The notes: generated by a model from the letters alone, not told the origin. DNA of 64,000 nucleotides from Alphaproteobacteria bacterium (GCA_030431875.1 JAUIIG010000002.1:1-64000); one strand, 5' to 3'; positions 32,952 through 43,015 are shown, counted from the first letter of the stretch. Program-made: numbers and translations.

Positions 32952-34558
32952 GTATTCTCCCGCCCGATCTCGACGAGGCCGGTTTTGCCGCTTTCCTGTC
33001 TGACCTGCGCGTTGCCGTGGGCGAGGACTGGGTCTGGTCGTCCGACACCGACATGTTCCCTTACCGCGACAGCTTCTCGCCGGTGTGGAACACGCCGGAG
33101 GAAATCCATGCCTCCAGCGCCGTTGCTCCGGCAGACGTGGCGCAGGTACAGGAAGTGGTGCGGATCGCGGGCCGTCACGGCGTGCCGCTGCACCCGATCT
33201 CCACCGGCAAGAACTTCGGCTACGGCGGGCCGTCGCCCAATGTGCAGGGCAGCGCGGTGCTGGACCTCAAGCGCCTCGACGAGGTGATCGAGGTGAACGA
33301 AGACCGCAATTATTGCCTCGTCGAACCCGGCGTCTCCTACTTCGATCTCTACCGCCACATCACCGATCGCGGCCTGAAAGTGATGATCGACTGCCCCGAT
33401 CCCGGCTGGGGTTCGCCCGTCGGCAACTCGCTCGACCGCGGCGTGGGCTACACCATGCCGCAGTTCCGCGACCACTTCGGCGCGCATTGCGGGATGGAAG
33501 TCGTCCTGCCCAACGGCGAACTGATGCGCACCGGCATGGGCGCCATGCCGGGGGCGAACTCATGGCAGGAATATCCCTATGGCTTCGGGCCGGACCCGTC
33601 GGGCCTGTTCGCGCAGGGCAATTTCGGTGTGGTGACCAAGATGGGCTTCCGGCTGATGCCGCAGCCCGAATATTACCGCACCGGCCTGATCCGCGTGCCG
33701 CGCCGCCGCGACCTGGTGAAGCTGGTGCAGCATGTGAACTACCTGTCCGACAGCGGTATGGTGAGCGAAGTGCGCTTCGCCAGCCCCTTGTCCGCGCTGC
33801 TTGGCAATCCCGAATTCGCGGCCACGGCCACCAAGTTGGGCGGACCGACCGATGCCGAGATGGATGCCTTCGCCAGCGCGGCGGGCCTGCATTCCTGGGC
33901 AATCGACCTGCAGTTCCTCGGCCCCGAAGCCGCCACGCTGGCGCAGTGGGAATATGCCAAGGACCGCGTGCTGTCGGACATTCCGGGAGCTGAAGCGCTG
34001 GATGGCGATCACTTCGCGCTGCCCGCGACGGAAGAGCAGCTCGACAATGTTACCCAACCCTATCCCAGCGCGATCCGCCGCCGCGGAGCGCTTGGCGTGC
34101 CTTCGCTCGGCATCTGGGAAATCGTCCGCGACGATGGCCATGTCGGCTTCTTCCCCGTGCTGCCGCGCGATGGCGAAGCGATTTTCGAGTTGCAACGCGT
34201 GCTAGGCGATGCACAGCGCCAGTACCCGCTGCCGCCCTATTTCAGCGCCGTCACCGCGCCGCTGTTCTGGCACAGCCATACCTTCCAGATGGTCTTCGCC
34301 CCTTCGATCAAGCGCGACGATCCCGAGCATAATGCCATGGTCCACCGCTCGATGAAGCACATGGTCGCCGTCGCTGCCGAACACGGCTGGGGTGATTACC
34401 GCGCGGCACCGATCTACCAGGACGATGTCGCCGCCACCTACAGCTTCAACAACGGCTCGATGCGGACCTTCCTCGAAGCGATGAAGGACGCGGTCGATCC
34501 CAACGGGATCATTGCACCGGGCAGGGGCGGGATCTGGCCGCGCAGGTTCCGGTCATGA
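32948..34558 (+). CDS. VAO/PCMH-family FAD oxidoreductase, flavoprotein unit 2
   Basis: 536 residues from GTG 32948 (GTGA overlap). Flavin segments: SAVAPADVAQVQEVVRIA, PLHPISTGKNFGYGGPSP and VLDLKRLDEVIEVNED. It keeps the catalytic-type segment GNSLDRGVGYT with Asp, as in vanillyl-alcohol oxidase. The covalent-flavin region reads PLFWHSHTFQMVF in place of the MHH motif, so a His could still serve. The end, DPNGIIAPGRGGIWP, is VAO-like. No export signal is visible. It is followed by its own cytochrome with ATGA overlap. Confidence 0.88.
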   Translation: MSILPPDLDEAGFAAFLSDLRVAVGEDWVWSSDTDMFPYRDSFSPVWNTPEEIHASSAVAPADVAQVQEVVRIAGRHGVPLHPISTGKNFGYGGPSPNVQGSAVLDLKRLDEVIEVNEDRNYCLVEPGVSYFDLYRHITDRGLKVMIDCPDPGWGSPVGNSLDRGVGYTMPQFRDHFGAHCGMEVVLPNGELMRTGMGAMPGANSWQEYPYGFGPDPSGLFAQGNFGVVTKMGFRLMPQPEYYRTGLIRVPRRRDLVKLVQHVNYLSDSGMVSEVRFASPLSALLGNPEFAATATKLGGPTDAEMDAFASAAGLHSWAIDLQFLGPEAATLAQWEYAKDRVLSDIPGAEALDGDHFALPATEEQLDNVTQPYPSAIRRRGALGVPSLGIWEIVRDDGHVGFFPVLPRDGEAIFELQRVLGDAQRQYPLPPYFSAVTAPLFWHSHTFQMVFAPSIKRDDPEHNAMVHRSMKHMVAVAAEHGWGDYRAAPIYQDDVAATYSFNNGSMRTFLEAMKDAVDPNGIIAPGRGGIWPRRFRS

Positions 34559-34914
34559 AGTACCTCGCAATCGCTCTGCCCCTGTCAGCCCTTGCTCTGA
34601 CCGCGTCGGTCTCGGCGCAGGATGAAGACCCGCAGGTCGCCCACGGTCGGCAGGTCTTCGAGCACATGTGCGCGCCGTGTCACGGGCAGGGGCCCGGGGA
34701 TGACGGCTCCGAGATGCTGCCCGGCACCGCCGCCCTCACCGAGAAATACGCGGGTTCGCGGCCCGGTGCCCTGGAGCTGCGGAACGACCTTCCGGCACCA
34801 GTCCTTTCGCTGTTTGTCCGGCGCGGCGTCGGTGCCATGTCGCCCTTCCGTGCATCCGAACTGTCAGACGAGGACATCGCTGCCATCGCCGCATACCTGG
34901 CCGAGCCCGACTAA
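34555..34914 (+). CDS. c-type cytochrome subunit partnering flavoprotein unit 2
   Basis: 119 residues. Signal peptide ends near VSAQDE (residue 22). Heme site C39-A-P-C-H43, likely axial Met in RRGVGAMSPF. Same size class and layout as the cytochromes at 32119 and 45644, showing three related flavocytochrome pairs in the window. ATG overlaps the flavoprotein stop. Confidence 0.88.
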   Translation: MKYLAIALPLSALALTASVSAQDEDPQVAHGRQVFEHMCAPCHGQGPGDDGSEMLPGTAALTEKYAGSRPGALELRNDLPAPVLSLFVRRGVGAMSPFRASELSDEDIAAIAAYLAEPD

Positions 34915-34984
34915 GCGCAACACCAGCGCCACATTTCGCGCTAGGGTGCGGCCATTGATTCGTTTTTCGAAGGTTCCGCATTCC

Positions 34985-36301
34985 ATGCTCCAGCAAGATC
35001 GCCGTCGCTTCCTCGCCGTTACCGGCACCGCTTTTGCGGGCCTTTGCCTCACCGGCTGCACCACACGCGGCGCGGCGCTGGCCAGCGCGTCCGGCAATCC
35101 GGTCGGCCCGCTGGTGCCTGATCCGGAAGGCATTCTCGACCTGCCCGAAGGCTTTTCCTACCGCGTGCTCTCGCGGCTGGGTGACGAGATGAGCGACGGC
35201 TTCACCGTCCCTTCGGCGGCAGACGGCATGGGCTGTTTCGACCTTGGCAACGGCCAGCTGGCGCTGGTGCGCAACCACGAATTGCAGCCGCAGCACGAAG
35301 GCGGCGGGGTTATGGGCCCGGCCTATGACACCGTACAGCGCAGCCTGATCCCGCTGCCCGGCGGCACCACCACCATTGTGCTCGATGCCGCGACGCTGGA
35401 AGTGCAGCAACAGTATCGCAGCCTTGCCGGTACGATCCGCAATTGCGCTGGCGGGATCACCCCCTGGGGTTCCTGGCTCTCCTGCGAGGAAAACACCGAT
35501 CGCGCCAATGGCCGCATCAACCGCGATCACGGCTACGTCTTCGAAGTGCCTGCCGATGCCGGCGGGCTGTTCGATCCGGTCCCGCTGACGGCCATGGGCC
35601 GCTTCAACCACGAGGCTGCCTGCGTCGATCCGGCGACGGGCATCATCTACATGACCGAGGACCGCGGGGATTCGCTGCTCTACCGTTTCCTGCCCACCCA
35701 TCCTGGCGAACTGGCACGCGGCGGCACGCTGCAGGCGCTGGTGCTCGAAGGCGTCACCGACACCTCCAACCGCGAGAGCGTGGCCATGCAGGTGGGACAG
35801 CCGGTGCGCGGCCATTGGGTCACGCTCGACAATCCCGAAGCACCCGAAGACGACCTGCGCACGCGCGGTGCGGCCATGGGCGCAGCCACCTTCTCGCGCG
35901 GTGAGGGCATCTGGATGGGCGACGGCGAAATGTACTTCACCGCCACCAGCGGCGGCGCAGCGGGCGAAGGGCAGATCTTCCGCCTCAAGCCCGACGTGCA
36001 CGGCGCGGACATGCTCGACTTGTTCTACGAAAGCCCCGCGCAGTCGGAATATTCCTTCGGCGACAATATCTGCGTCGCGCCTTACGGCGACCTGATCGTC
36101 TGCGAGGACCAGTACAGCGAAACGGTCGACAACCACCTGCGCGGCATTACCCCGGCGGGCGAGGCCTATGCCTTTGCGCGGGTGCGGGTGCAGACCGAGC
36201 CTGCCGGTGCCTGCTTCAGCCCCGACGGGCGGACGATGTTCGTCAACCTCTACCACCCGACCATGACGCTGGCGATCACGGGGCCCTGGCCCAACGCGTG
36301 A
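34985..36301 (+). CDS. PhoX-like (DUF839) phosphatase-family protein with Tat/lipoprotein signal
   Basis: 438 residues from ATG 34985; a longer frame upstream runs through the cytochrome gene and is not real. N terminus QDRRRFLAVTGTAFAGLCLTGC joins a twin-arginine motif to a lipobox (LTGC). PhoX-type words follow: NHELQP, SCEENTDRANG, NHEAACVDPATGIIYMTEDRGDSLLYRF and CEDQY, residues that in PhoX bind calcium and iron. It is shorter than classical PhoX (about 600 aa) and belongs to the DUF839 branch. It may release phosphate from organic esters, which would fit the nearby phytase, but no PHO box is seen in the 70 bp before it. Confidence 0.8.
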   Translation: MLQQDRRRFLAVTGTAFAGLCLTGCTTRGAALASASGNPVGPLVPDPEGILDLPEGFSYRVLSRLGDEMSDGFTVPSAADGMGCFDLGNGQLALVRNHELQPQHEGGGVMGPAYDTVQRSLIPLPGGTTTIVLDAATLEVQQQYRSLAGTIRNCAGGITPWGSWLSCEENTDRANGRINRDHGYVFEVPADAGGLFDPVPLTAMGRFNHEAACVDPATGIIYMTEDRGDSLLYRFLPTHPGELARGGTLQALVLEGVTDTSNRESVAMQVGQPVRGHWVTLDNPEAPEDDLRTRGAAMGAATFSRGEGIWMGDGEMYFTATSGGAAGEGQIFRLKPDVHGADMLDLFYESPAQSEYSFGDNICVAPYGDLIVCEDQYSETVDNHLRGITPAGEAYAFARVRVQTEPAGACFSPDGRTMFVNLYHPTMTLAITGPWPNA

Positions 36302-36762
36302 GCGATCATCTTGCCGTCCTGTTCGTCTGTCTCGGCAATATCTGCCGTTCGCCCATGGCCGAAGGCGCCTTGCGCGTGGCGGCGGATGCGGCGGGGCTGG
36401 CGATCCATATCGATAGCGCGGGCACCGGCGGCTGGCATGTCGGCAACCCGCCAGACCGCCGCGCGCAAGCGACGGCGCTGGCGAACGGCGTCGACATTTC
36501 CGGCCTGCGCGCGCGGCAGGTGGAGGCGGAGGATTTCCTGCGCTTCACCCATGTCTTCGCGCTCGATGCGGAGAACCTGCGCAACCTCGAGCGACTGATG
36601 CCGCCTGATGCGACGGCGGAGCTTGCCTTGCTGCTCGACATGGTGCCGGGACGCGAAGGACAGGCCGTGGCCGATCCCTATTACGGCGGTGACGAAGGCT
36701 TTGCCGAGACTTGGCGCGACGTGACCGCCGCTGCGGAAGCGCTGGTCGTGCGGCTCGCCTAA
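36298..36762 (+). CDS. Low-molecular-weight protein tyrosine phosphatase
   Basis: 154 residues from GTG 36298 (GTGA overlap). The P-loop C11-L-G-N-I-C-R17-S-P and the general acid segment VADPYYGG (Asp-Pro) are intact, so a cysteine phosphatase active site is present. Length is standard. Cytoplasmic; substrates unknown. It converges on cysQ, whose stop overlaps its own by 4 bp. Confidence 0.92.
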   Translation: MSDHLAVLFVCLGNICRSPMAEGALRVAADAAGLAIHIDSAGTGGWHVGNPPDRRAQATALANGVDISGLRARQVEAEDFLRFTHVFALDAENLRNLERLMPPDATAELALLLDMVPGREGQAVADPYYGGDEGFAETWRDVTAAAEALVVRLA

Positions 36763-37493
36763 CCCTGCAGTGCGGCGACTTCGGCCAGCACCCGTTCGGC
36801 CCATTCGGGGCGGCAGATCAGCAGGTCCGGCAAGTAGGTGTCGCGCTGGTTGTAGGCCATCGCGCTGCCGTCGATACGGCTGCAATGGAGGCCAAAGGCC
36901 TGCGCCACTGCGACGGGCGCGCAGTTGTCCCATTCGTACTGGCCGCCGGAGTGCAGGTAGATCTCCGCCTCGCCGCGCACCACGGCCATGGCCTTGGCCC
37001 CGGCGCTGCCCATGGCGACCAGTTCGCCGCCGATGCGCTCGGCCACGGCGACGGATTCGGCGGCAGGCCGCGTGCGGCTGACCACGAGGCGCGGCTTGTC
37101 GGCAGCAGCGGGCAGCGGCGCAGGCTGGTCGCTGCGCAGGACCATGCCTAGGCCGGGCAGGGCCACCGCGCCGGTCGTGGCGACACCATCCACCGCAAGG
37201 CCGACATGCACGGCCCAGTCGGTGCGTTCCTCGCCATATTCGCGGGTGCCGTCGACCGGATCGACGATCCACACGCGCGACTTGTCGAGCCGCTCAAGCG
37301 TGTCCTTGCTCTCTTCTGACAGCAGGCCATCGTCGGGGCGCTGCTCTGCAAGGGCCGCGACGAGGAATTCGTTGGCGGTCTTGTCACCCGCATTGCCCAG
37401 TGCCTTGCCTGCGAACATGCCGCTGGCGCGCACTTCCAGCAGGATTCGTCCCGCCTGTTCGGCCAGCGAAGCAGCAAGTTCGGCGTCAGTCAT
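36759..37493 (-). CDS. cysQ: 3'(2'),5'-bisphosphate nucleotidase
   Basis: 244 residues of the inositol-monophosphatase superfamily. Metal motif WIVDPVDGTREY (residues about 75-86) and WDNCAPVAVAQAFG near residue 188 are those of CysQ, which hydrolyses PAP/PAPS to AMP and prevents PAP build-up. It lies in the sulfate-activation operon cysD-cysNC-DUF2061-cysQ with a 4-bp overlap to the gene before it, which supports the assignment over a plain inositol phosphatase. Confidence 0.9.
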   Translation of the reverse strand: MTDAELAASLAEQAGRILLEVRASGMFAGKALGNAGDKTANEFLVAALAEQRPDDGLLSEESKDTLERLDKSRVWIVDPVDGTREYGEERTDWAVHVGLAVDGVATTGAVALPGLGMVLRSDQPAPLPAAADKPRLVVSRTRPAAESVAVAERIGGELVAMGSAGAKAMAVVRGEAEIYLHSGGQYEWDNCAPVAVAQAFGLHCSRIDGSAMAYNQRDTYLPDLLICRPEWAERVLAEVAALQG

Positions 37494-37765
37494 CGCGGGT
37501 CTCCGGGGTCAGGAACGGCAAGGTCGACCGTAGTCGCGGCAGGCTCTTCCGCGAACCCCCAGCGCACGTTCGCCCACACCCGTTCATGACCGTAGTAGAG
37601 CACCATCTTGGTCAGCACCTCGGTAATGGCGATCGCTCCCGCTGCCTTGGCATTCGACGTGAATAGCCAGGACAGCAGGAAGGTGTCGATGGAGCCGAGA
37701 ATCCGCCAGGATACGGCCTTGGCGAAGGATCGACTGTGCGCCTCGCGCCCTCTGAAGAGGAACAT
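37490..37765 (-). CDS. DUF2061 membrane protein of the sulfate-activation operon
   Basis: 91 residues with two predicted membrane helices (about 19-36 and 42-58: ILGSIDTFLLSWLF and AIAITEVLTKMVLYYGHERVW). This DUF2061 pattern, including the E-x-x-T-K-x-x-L-Y-Y-x-H-E-R-x-W motif, is commonly found beside cysteine/sulfate genes. Function unknown. It starts 6 bp after cysNC ends and overlaps cysQ. Confidence 0.85.
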   Translation of the reverse strand: MFLFRGREAHSRSFAKAVSWRILGSIDTFLLSWLFTSNAKAAGAIAITEVLTKMVLYYGHERVWANVRWGFAEEPAATTVDLAVPDPGDPR

Positions 37766-37771
37766 GTCCCG

Positions 37772-39688
37772 TCAGCCGTCGCGCAGCAGCCAGTCGATCA
37801 CCAGGTCAGCCGCCTCTTCGGGCGTCATGGCCGTGGTGTCGATCCTGATCTCGGGGGTTTCGGGCTCTTCGTACGGACTGTCGATGCCGGTGAAGTTCTT
37901 CAGCTGCCCCGATCGCGCCTTGGCATAGAGGCCCTTCACGTCGCGTGCCTCGGCCACTTCCAGCGGGGTGTCGACGTGCACTTCGATGAATTCGCCGTCG
38001 GGCAACATGTCGCGCACCATCTGCCGTTCGGCGCGGAAGGGGCTGATGAAGGCGGTGATGACGATCAGGCCCGCGTCAGCCATCAGCTTGGACACTTCGC
38101 CCACGCGGCGGATATTCTCGATGCGGTCCTGCTCGGTAAAGCCGAGGTCCTTGTTGAGCCCGTGACGCACGTTGTCGCCGTCGAGCAGGAAGGTGTGCCG
38201 GTTCATCCGGAACAGCTTCTTCTCCACCAAGTTGGCGATGGTCGACTTGCCGCTGCCCGAAAGGCCGGTGAACCACAGCACGGCAGGCTTCTGGTTTTTC
38301 ATCCCGGCGTGTTGCTCGCGCGTGATGTCGACCGATTGCCAGTGCACGTTCTGCGCGCGGCGCAGGCTGAAGTTGATCATCCCGGCACCGACCGTGGCAT
38401 TGGTCAGCTTGTCGATCAGGATGAACCCGCCCAGCTGGCGGCTGTCGGCATAGGGCGCGAAGGTCAGCGGCTTGTCGGTGGTGACTTCGGTCACGCCGAT
38501 GGCGTTGAGATCCAGCGTCTTGGCCGCGAGGTGTTCGAGGCTGTTGACGTCGATCTCGTACTTCGGCTGCGCCAGCGTGGCGGTGACGGTCTGCGTGGCC
38601 AGCTTCAGCCAGTACCCGCGTCCCGGGATCAGCGGCTGGTCGCTGAGCCAGACGACATTGGCTTCGAACTGGTCGGCGCTTTCGGGCGGATCGTCGGCCG
38701 CGGCGATCACGCTGCCGCGCGACACGTCGACCTCGTCCGCCAGCGTCAGCGTGACAGACTGGCCCGCGACGGCCTCGTCGAGATCGCCCGACATGGTGAC
38801 GATGCGGTCCACCGTGCTGGTCTTGCCCGAAGGCACGATGCGCACCGCGTCTCCCGGCTTCACCGAACCGCTGGCGATCAGGCCGGAAAAGCCGCGGAAA
38901 TCGAGGTTGGGACGGTTCACCCATTGCACCGGCATGCGGAAGCTGCCCGCCTGCGCCGCCGTATTGGCGATCTCCACCGTTTCAAGGTGCTCGATCAGCG
39001 AAGGGCCTGTGTACCACGGCGTATTGGCCGACGGGGCCGAGGCGATGTTGTCGCCCTTGAAGCCGGAGATCGGGATCGGGGTGAACTCGGTAACGCCGAT
39101 TTCAGCTGCGAAGCTGCGGTAGTCGGCGACGATGTGTTCGAAGGTCGACTGGTCGTAGTCTACCAGGTCCATCTTGTTCACCGCCAGCACCAGGTGCCTG
39201 ATGCCCAGGAGGTGGGCGATGAAGCTGTGGCGCTTCGTCTGGGTGAGCACGCCTTTGCGCGCGTCGACCAGGATGACTGCGAGGTCGGCCGTCGAAGCAC
39301 CGGTGACCATGTTGCGGGTGTATTGCTCGTGCCCCGGCGTATCGGCGACGATGAACTTGCGCTTCTCGGTCGCGAAAAAGCGGTAGGCGACATCGATGGT
39401 GATGCCCTGTTCGCGCTCGGCGGCAAGGCCGTCCACCAGCAGGGCGAAGTCGATCTCCTGCCCCTGGGTGCCCACTTTCTTGCTGTCGGCTTCGAGCGCG
39501 GCCAGCTGGTCCTCGAATATCATCTTGCTGTCGTAGAGCAGCCGCCCGATCAGGGTGGACTTGCCATCATCCACGCTGCCGCAGGTGATGAAGCGCAGCA
39601 GGCCCTTGTTCTGGTGCAGCTGCAGGTAAGCCTCGATGTCCTCGGCAATGAGGGCGTCGGTCTGGTAAGCGGAAGGCTGGTCAGCCAT
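37772..39688 (-). CDS. cysNC: Bifunctional sulfate adenylyltransferase subunit 1 / adenylylsulfate kinase
   Basis: 638 residues. The N-terminal GTPase (CysN, about 1-440) has G1 [10 protein letters not shown]3 [11 protein letters not shown] and G4 NKMDLVD; the C-terminal APS kinase (about 460-638) has the P-loop [10 protein letters not shown] and [11 protein letters not shown]. CysN with CysD makes APS from sulfate and ATP, driven by GTP; the kinase half makes PAPS. The fusion is common in alphaproteobacteria. Its ATG overlaps the cysD stop by one base (TGATG). Confidence 0.96.
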   Translation of the reverse strand: MADQPSAYQTDALIAEDIEAYLQLHQNKGLLRFITCGSVDDGKSTLIGRLLYDSKMIFEDQLAALEADSKKVGTQGQEIDFALLVDGLAAEREQGITIDVAYRFFATEKRKFIVADTPGHEQYTRNMVTGASTADLAVILVDARKGVLTQTKRHSFIAHLLGIRHLVLAVNKMDLVDYDQSTFEHIVADYRSFAAEIGVTEFTPIPISGFKGDNIASAPSANTPWYTGPSLIEHLETVEIANTAAQAGSFRMPVQWVNRPNLDFRGFSGLIASGSVKPGDAVRIVPSGKTSTVDRIVTMSGDLDEAVAGQSVTLTLADEVDVSRGSVIAAADDPPESADQFEANVVWLSDQPLIPGRGYWLKLATQTVTATLAQPKYEIDVNSLEHLAAKTLDLNAIGVTEVTTDKPLTFAPYADSRQLGGFILIDKLTNATVGAGMINFSLRRAQNVHWQSVDITREQHAGMKNQKPAVLWFTGLSGSGKSTIANLVEKKLFRMNRHTFLLDGDNVRHGLNKDLGFTEQDRIENIRRVGEVSKLMADAGLIVITAFISPFRAERQMVRDMLPDGEFIEVHVDTPLEVAEARDVKGLYAKARSGQLKNFTGIDSPYEEPETPEIRIDTTAMTPEEAADLVIDWLLRDG

Positions 39689-40599
39689 CAGAAATAGCCC
39701 TCCTGCTTCTTCTTCTCCATGCCGGCGCCGCCTTCGTCCTTGTCGATGACGCGGCCCTGGCGTTCGCTGGTGGTGGTCAGCAGCATTTCCTGCACCACCT
39801 CGGCCAGCGTTTCCGCCTCGCTCTCCACGGCGCCGGTCAGCGGGAAACAGCCCAGCGTGCGGAAGCGCACCTTGCGCATGGTGATATCGGGCTTCGCGCC
39901 CATGACGCGTTCAAGCCGTTCGATATCGTCAGCCATGAACAGCCCGCCTTCGTATTCGAAGGTGGGGCGTTCGGCAGCGTAGTAGAGCGGCACGATCTCG
40001 ATGTTCTCGGCCATTATGTATTGCCACACGTCGAGCTCGGTCCAGTTGGACAGCGGGAAGACGCGGATGCTTTCGCCCTTGGCCTTGCGGGTATTGTAGA
40101 CGTTCCAGAGTTCGGGGCGTTGGTTCTTCGGGTCCCACCCGTGGCTGGCGGTGCGGAAGGAGAAGATGCGCTCCTTCGCGCGGCTTTTTTCCTCGTCGCG
40201 CCGCGCGCCGCCGAAGGCCGCGTCGAAACCGTGCATGGTCAGCGCCTGCTTCAGCCCCTCGGTCTTCCACATGTCGGTATGCAGGGCACCGTGGTCGAAC
40301 GGGTTGATCCCTTGTTCGGCAGCTTCGGGGTTCTGGTGAACCAGCAGCTCCATGCCCGCGTCGGCCGCGCTCTTTTCGCGAAGGGCATACATGTCCTTGA
40401 ACTTCCACGTCGTGTCGACGTGCAGCAGCGGGAAGGGCGGGGGCGCCGGGAAGAACGCCTTTTTTGCGAGGTGCAGCATGACGGCGCTGTCCTTGCCGAT
40501 CGAATAGAGCATCACCGGCTTGGTCGCCTCGGCGGCAACCTCGCGGATGATATGGATGCTCTCGGCTTCGAGCCGCTCGAGATGCGTGAGGCGTTTCAT
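39688..40599 (-). CDS. cysD: Sulfate adenylyltransferase subunit 2
   Basis: 303 residues, the usual CysD length. PP-loop-type motif [19 protein letters not shown] (residues about 31-49), [17 protein letters not shown], and the C-terminal [26 protein letters not shown]-like end are hallmarks. It performs sulfate adenylation with CysN. First gene of the minus-strand sulfate-activation operon; 70 bp separate it from the acyl-CoA hydrolase gene upstream. Confidence 0.96.
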   Translation of the reverse strand: MKRLTHLERLEAESIHIIREVAAEATKPVMLYSIGKDSAVMLHLAKKAFFPAPPPFPLLHVDTTWKFKDMYALREKSAADAGMELLVHQNPEAAEQGINPFDHGALHTDMWKTEGLKQALTMHGFDAAFGGARRDEEKSRAKERIFSFRTASHGWDPKNQRPELWNVYNTRKAKGESIRVFPLSNWTELDVWQYIMAENIEIVPLYYAAERPTFEYEGGLFMADDIERLERVMGAKPDITMRKVRFRTLGCFPLTGAVESEAETLAEVVQEMLLTTTSERQGRVIDKDEGGAGMEKKKQEGYF

Positions 40600-40669
40600 A
40601 CCTCCGCGACTAGCGCCCCGCGCGCCATGCGGGCAAGAGCGCGGCGCACAAGGATTTCTTTGCGGCCTG

Positions 40670-41728
40670 TCAGCTTACGTCGGGGAATGGCGTCCATTCC
40701 TCGCCTGCCGGCAGAGGGGCAAAGACCGCATCGACCATGTCCTGTGTCACGCCCTCGGCCGTTGCGGGAGACCACTGCGGGGCATTGTCCTTGTCCACCA
40801 GCACCGCTCGCACGCCCTCGGCGAAGTCGGGCCGCATGATCATGCGCGCGGCGATGCGGTATTCCATGGCCATGTTGTCGGCGAAGGTGGCGCAATGCGC
40901 ATTCTCCGCAAACTGGCGCAGCGCGACCTTGGCCGTGGTGGGGCACTTGGTGGTAACGGCGTTCAGTTCCTTGGCGGCCCACTCGCTGTCGTCGTCGGCG
41001 AGTGCGGCTTCGATTTCTTCGAGTGTTTCGCCTGCGAAAAGCCGGTCAATCTTCGCTGCGTTACTTGCGATGCGTGCCTGCGGCACGTCACCGACGTCCT
41101 TTCCGAGCACTTCGAAGATCGACTCTCCTGCCACAAGGCGCGCTTTCACATCGGCCAAAGCCTCTGCGGCCAAGTAATGCGTGGCAAGCCCAGTCCACAG
41201 GCATTCTGCTCCGTCCAGCCGGGCGCCGGTGAGCGCAAGGAACTTGCCGATCTGCCCGGACAGGCGCGGCAAATACCAGCCCGCACCGACATCGGGGAAC
41301 AGGCCGATCGCGCCTTCGGGCATGGCGAACCTGGTGTTTTCGGTCGCCACGCGGAACTTGCAGGGCTGCGAAATGCCCACGCCGCCGCCCATGGTGACGC
41401 CATCCATGAAGGCGACGTTGGGCTTGGGATAGGTGAACAGCAGGTGGTTGAGCCGGTACTCGGCATGGAAGAACTCGCGGCCGCGCTGGCCGCCGTCTTC
41501 GATTGCCGAATTGCGGAGCAAGGCCACGTCGCCGCCCGCACAGAAGCCGCGCGTGTCCGGCTGGTGTTCGATGATCACCGCCGCGACCGCGTCATCGCCG
41601 CGCCATTCGAGCAGCGCGGCAGACATGGCTTCGCACATGTCCAGCGTCAGCGAATGCAGCGCCTTGGGCCGCGTGAGCGTGATGCGGCCGACCTTGCCGT
41701 CGATCTTGGTAGTGACGTTCTCGCTCAT
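40670..41728 (-). CDS. Enoyl-CoA hydratase/isomerase family, 3-hydroxyisobutyryl-CoA hydrolase-like
   Basis: 352 residues from ATG 41728. Crotonase-fold motifs [12 protein letters not shown] and [23 protein letters not shown], then [23 protein letters not shown], are characteristic of 3-hydroxyisobutyryl-CoA hydrolases, which also have this longer length (about 350 rather than 260). That step belongs to valine breakdown. No other valine genes are adjacent; a related acyl-CoA substrate is possible. Confidence 0.85.
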   Translation of the reverse strand: MSENVTTKIDGKVGRITLTRPKALHSLTLDMCEAMSAALLEWRGDDAVAAVIIEHQPDTRGFCAGGDVALLRNSAIEDGGQRGREFFHAEYRLNHLLFTYPKPNVAFMDGVTMGGGVGISQPCKFRVATENTRFAMPEGAIGLFPDVGAGWYLPRLSGQIGKFLALTGARLDGAECLWTGLATHYLAAEALADVKARLVAGESIFEVLGKDVGDVPQARIASNAAKIDRLFAGETLEEIEAALADDDSEWAAKELNAVTTKCPTTAKVALRQFAENAHCATFADNMAMEYRIAARMIMRPDFAEGVRAVLVDKDNAPQWSPATAEGVTQDMVDAVFAPLPAGEEWTPFPDVS

Positions 41729-41732
41729 GCGC

Positions 41733-42203
41733 TTAGCCCTCGCACCGCTTGCGCAGCAGGGGGCCGTCGCCCACCGGCGCGCGCGTGTCGCTTTCCAGGA
41801 TCGTGCCATTTTCGGCGAGGCGGTAGGTAAGGCTTTCCTCCCATGTCTCGCCTTCGCCTTCCATGGTGAGGGCAAAGGTCACGTCATCGCCATCGCGGGT
41901 TACGGACTGCACCGTACCGTAGCTTTCGTAGAAGGTGAGGTGGTCAGACGCGATTTCCAGTCGCAGGTCCGAGGCGGGATCGCAGGTGCCGTCGATATAG
42001 TCCCACACGCCGATCATGCCCGCGGGGATGCCGTCCGCCTCGGCAGCCTCGGTAACGGGTTGGGCGGCAGGTTCGGCGGCTGCTACGCTGGTCTCCTCGG
42101 CGGCGGGAGTGTCCGGTGCGGCTTCGTCGGTCTCGGACGAGCAGGCGGAAAGCGACAGCGCCGCAGCGGCTGCCAGCAAGGCGATCTTGGAAAGCTTGGT
42201 CAT
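41733..42203 (-). CDS. Lipoprotein of unknown function
   Basis: 156 residues from ATG 42203 (a longer start is possible but adds no signal features). MTKLSKIALLAAAAALSLSAC gives a lipobox LSAC. An Ala/Glu/Pro-rich linker (about 22-60) leads to a small domain (AGMIGVWDYIDGTCDPASDLRLEIASD ... GPLLRKRC) with two cysteines, resembling small lipocalin/C-lysozyme-like envelope domains only in a general way. Function not recognised. Confidence 0.75.
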   Translation of the reverse strand: MTKLSKIALLAAAAALSLSACSSETDEAAPDTPAAEETSVAAAEPAAQPVTEAAEADGIPAGMIGVWDYIDGTCDPASDLRLEIASDHLTFYESYGTVQSVTRDGDDVTFALTMEGEGETWEESLTYRLAENGTILESDTRAPVGDGPLLRKRCEG

Positions 42204-42257
42204 GTCCGCTCCCATGTCAGGAAGGCGGCCACGGTGCAAGGAAGTGGAGGTCGGGGG

Positions 42258-42659
42258 CTAGCCCTCTCCGCCCATGTCCATCGGCGAGGGATCGAAGCCC
42301 ACGGTATCGTCCATCGGCGTGGGGTCGAAGCCTTGCGCGGAATCGATGAAAGTCTCCGGTCCGGCGTCGACTTCGATCGTCTCGCTCTCGCTGCCTTCTT
42401 CCTCGAAGCCCTGCGCAGTCGGCTGGGCGTTGGGTGGACGGGTGGTGGCAGGCTGGCTGGAGCGCGAGGGCGTGGAGTTCTGCGACACGATGCGCATCTC
42501 GCCGCCGCCTCCGCGCGGGTCCAGCCCGGCGGCCTCGTTGCGACTTTCGAGGCTGTCTCCGCAGGCGGCGACAAGCGCAAGCAGGGGCAGCGCAAGCGCC
42601 ACCCGTGCAACTACTGCAGGCTTCCGATCACTGCTTCGGCTTCGATCTCGCATTTCCAC
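42258..42659 (-). CDS. Small low-complexity lipoprotein, unknown function
   Basis: Up to 133 residues. The hydrophobic run ALALPLLALVAAC ends in a lipobox. The rest is low-complexity, rich in Ser, Pro, Glu and Asp, with a near-repeat QGFDPTPMDDTVGFDPSPMD at the end. The first ATG (42659) makes it overlap the RidA gene by 49 bp; a GTG at 42602 just before the signal would avoid overlap, so the start is uncertain. No function can be given. Confidence 0.55.
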   Translation of the reverse strand: MEMRDRSRSSDRKPAVVARVALALPLLALVAACGDSLESRNEAAGLDPRGGGGEMRIVSQNSTPSRSSQPATTRPPNAQPTAQGFEEEGSESETIEVDAGPETFIDSAQGFDPTPMDDTVGFDPSPMDMGGEG

Positions 42660-43015
42660 TCCGGACTATACAAGGCGGCGATTGCCACCAGCGTGCCGGT
42701 AGGCCGGGCATGGCCGACGGCGCGCGTAAAGGCGGCGGTTACGGCATCAGCATAGGCGATATCGGTTACGAACATCCTTACACGGACGACGTCGCCCGAA
42801 TGGCCGCCCAATTGGCCGATGTAATCGAGGATCTGCTCGAAGCAGCGGTCTGCCTGCCGCCCGGCGTCAGGGCTGACACTGCCGTCTTCCTCCACCCCGA
42901 CATTGCCGGAGACGATGATGCGGTCGCCCACGCGAATCGCGCGGGTGAAGCCGGCCTGTTCTTCAAAGGGGCCCAGCGGCGGGATGCGCTGGCGGCCGTC
43001 ATTCGGGTCAGCCAC
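42611..43015 (-). CDS. RidA/YjgF/YER057c-family protein
   Basis: 134 residues. The RidA fold is shown by IIVSGNVGVEEDGSV, CFEQILDYIGQLGGHSGDVVRVRMFVTD (with the conserved Arg of the imine-binding site) and YSPEWKCEIEAEAVIG (conserved Glu). RidA proteins hydrolyse reactive enamines/imines; divergent subgroups act in aromatic or pyrimidine catabolism. It overlaps the I78-inhibitor gene end by 8 bp. Confidence 0.85.
   Translation of the reverse strand: MADPNDGRQRIPPLGPFEEQAGFTRAIRVGDRIIVSGNVGVEEDGSVSPDAGRQADRCFEQILDYIGQLGGHSGDVVRVRMFVTDIAYADAVTAAFTRAVGHARPTGTLVAIAALYSPEWKCEIEAEAVIGSLQ

Noticed and set aside
34915-34984. PHO box upstream of the PhoX-like gene
   Set aside because: No CTGTCA-like repeats are present in the 70-bp gap.
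37736-39697. About 650-codon plus-strand frame opposite cysNC
   Set aside because: Exact shadow of the CysN/CysC fusion; low-complexity composition with no recognisable domain.
40600-40669. Riboswitch or terminator between cysD and the acyl-CoA hydrolase gene
   Set aside because: Only 70 bp with no clear stem or conserved core; nothing supportable.
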